NCBI GenBank assembly: GCA_029855925.1
Contig: JAGSHP010000079.1
Coordinates: forward strand, 1-5,436
Reading direction: 5' to 3'
DNA length: 5,436 bases
Source: Candidatus Thorarchaeota archaeon
GTDB taxonomy: Archaea > Asgardarchaeota > Thorarchaeia > Thorarchaeales > Thorarchaeaceae
Positions within the stretch are counted from its first letter, which is position 1. The number at the start of each line of letters is the position of its first letter. Below, piece by piece: positions 4,603 through 5,436 of the stretch. Below the pieces are notes generated by a model. That model saw only the letters and a program-made list of their open reading frames with translations, did no database searches and was not told the origin of the DNA. A program made the translations under genes and the position numbers.

Positions 4603-5436
4603 ATGACTAACGAAGACGAGATGGTCGTCACCCCTTGGGAGGTCAAGGGGAAGATCGACTACGACCGGCTGATTGAGCAGTTTGGTACACAGCGAATCGG
4701 TGAGGCTCTGAAGGAACGGATATTCAAGATTGCGGGCGAGCGAAACGTCCTCCTCGACCGCGACCTCGTCTATGCTCACAGAGACCTCGATTGGATTCTT
4801 GATAGGTATGAAAAGGGTGAGAAGTTTGTCCTCTACACTGGCAGAGGCCCTAGTGGAAATGTCCACATTGGACATCTGATTCCTTGGCGGTTCACAAAAT
4901 GGCTTCAAGAAAAGTTCGACACACGGCTCTATTTCCAGATGACCAATGACGAGAAGTTCCTCTTCAATCAGGACATGACAATTGAGAACGTACACAAGTA
5001 CACTCGTGATAACATCATGGACCTGCTTGCACTCGGATTCGAACCGGAGAACACGTACATCATCGACGACATCAAGCATATCGACCTCATGTATGAGATC
5101 GGAATTCGAGTTGCGAAGAAGGTGACGTTCTCAACCGCAAAGGCAGTGTACGGGTTCGACAACTCCATGAATATCGGTGCCATCTGGTACACCGCACTAC
5201 AGGCTGTCCCTGCCTTTCTACACTCAGAGATATACGGTGTCAAGACACCCTGTCTGATCCCATGTGCAATTGACCAAGACCCCTACTGGAGAGTTGCAAG
5301 AGACGTCGCCGAGAAGCTGGGGTACTACAAGCCCGCATCCATCCAGAACAAGTTCGTACCGGGTCTGGCTGAGGGCGGAAAGATGTCGGCGTCTGACCCG
5401 ATGTCGGCAGTCTTCACGACTGACACCCCGAAGATG
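4603..5436 (+). CDS. trpS: Tryptophanyl-tRNA synthetase, archaeal/eukaryotic type (partial, first 278 residues)
   Basis: Class I aminoacyl-tRNA synthetase that charges tRNA-Trp in the cytosol. The frame stays open to the window end, so the tRNA-binding C-terminal part is missing. Visible in order: the archaeal/eukaryotic N-terminal block VTPWEVKGKIDYDRLIEQFG (9-28), GRGPSGNVHIGHLIPW (80-95) with the class I HIGH signature at 88-91, FQMTNDEKFLF (111-121), TFSTAKAVYGF (175-185), the Trp/adenylate-site block IPCAIDQDPYWR (219-230), and KMSAS at 260-264. These blocks line up with eukaryotic cytosolic TrpRS, not with the shorter bacterial enzyme. All catalytic motifs in the visible part are intact. 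No WHEP domain precedes it. The ATG at 4603 has AAGGAG nine bases upstream. It is divergent from the antiporter operon across 153 bp. Confidence 0.97.
   Translation, partial: MTNEDEMVVTPWEVKGKIDYDRLIEQFGTQRIGEALKERIFKIAGERNVLLDRDLVYAHRDLDWILDRYEKGEKFVLYTGRGPSGNVHIGHLIPWRFTKWLQEKFDTRLYFQMTNDEKFLFNQDMTIENVHKYTRDNIMDLLALGFEPENTYIIDDIKHIDLMYEIGIRVAKKVTFSTAKAVYGFDNSMNIGAIWYTALQAVPAFLHSEIYGVKTPCLIPCAIDQDPYWRVARDVAEKLGYYKPASIQNKFVPGLAEGGKMSASDPMSAVFTTDTPKM

Noticed and set aside
4510..5243. Two minus-strand open frames opposite trpS.
   Set aside because: Both are antisense to the clearly recognisable TrpRS coding sequence and have no family features of their own.

Overview
The window reads as archaeal chromosomal DNA. 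It carries the archaeal-type AdoMet synthetase, the archaeal/eukaryotic-type tryptophanyl-tRNA synthetase and an XRE-CBS regulator of a kind common in archaea. Promoters look like TATA boxes about 25-30 nt ahead of starts, not like -35/-10 pairs. Shine-Dalgarno sites (GAGGTG, AAGGAG) are also used, and start codons include ATG, GTG and TTG. The phylum cannot be fixed from this sequence; an Asgard/Thorarchaeota-like or other mid-GC archaeon is only a guess.

Layout. (1) Positions 1-430, minus strand: 5' portion of an AdoMet synthetase gene, cut by the window edge. (2) 431-546: divergent promoter region. (3) 547-1101, plus: HTH-XRE regulator with two CBS domains. (4) 1121-1888, minus: a 255-residue, mostly helical protein of unknown function, convergent with the regulator and preceded by a very clear TATA box. 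(5) 4449-1956, minus: a compact three-gene operon of a small amphi-Trp domain protein, a PhoU/DUF47-like protein and a CPA1-type Na+/H+ antiporter. The first two genes overlap by 4 nt, the next pair are 11 nt apart, and all three have the same GAGGTG ribosome binding site. (6) 4450-4602: a second divergent promoter region. (7) 4603-5436, plus: tryptophanyl-tRNA synthetase, with its 3' end outside the window.

How the genes may work together. Two units are suggestive. The AdoMet synthetase and the XRE-CBS regulator are divergent across 116 bp. CBS domains bind adenosyl ligands, so the regulator could sense ATP/AMP/AdoMet and control its neighbour; this is inference. In the three-gene operon, a PhoU-fold protein translated next to a cation/proton antiporter suggests a regulatory partner for the transporter. 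The antiporter has its own cytosolic tail with a duplicated SHOCT-like helical module, a plausible docking or oligomerisation site. No mobile elements, CRISPR arrays, tRNA or rRNA genes were seen. No gene-free stretch exceeds 155 bp.
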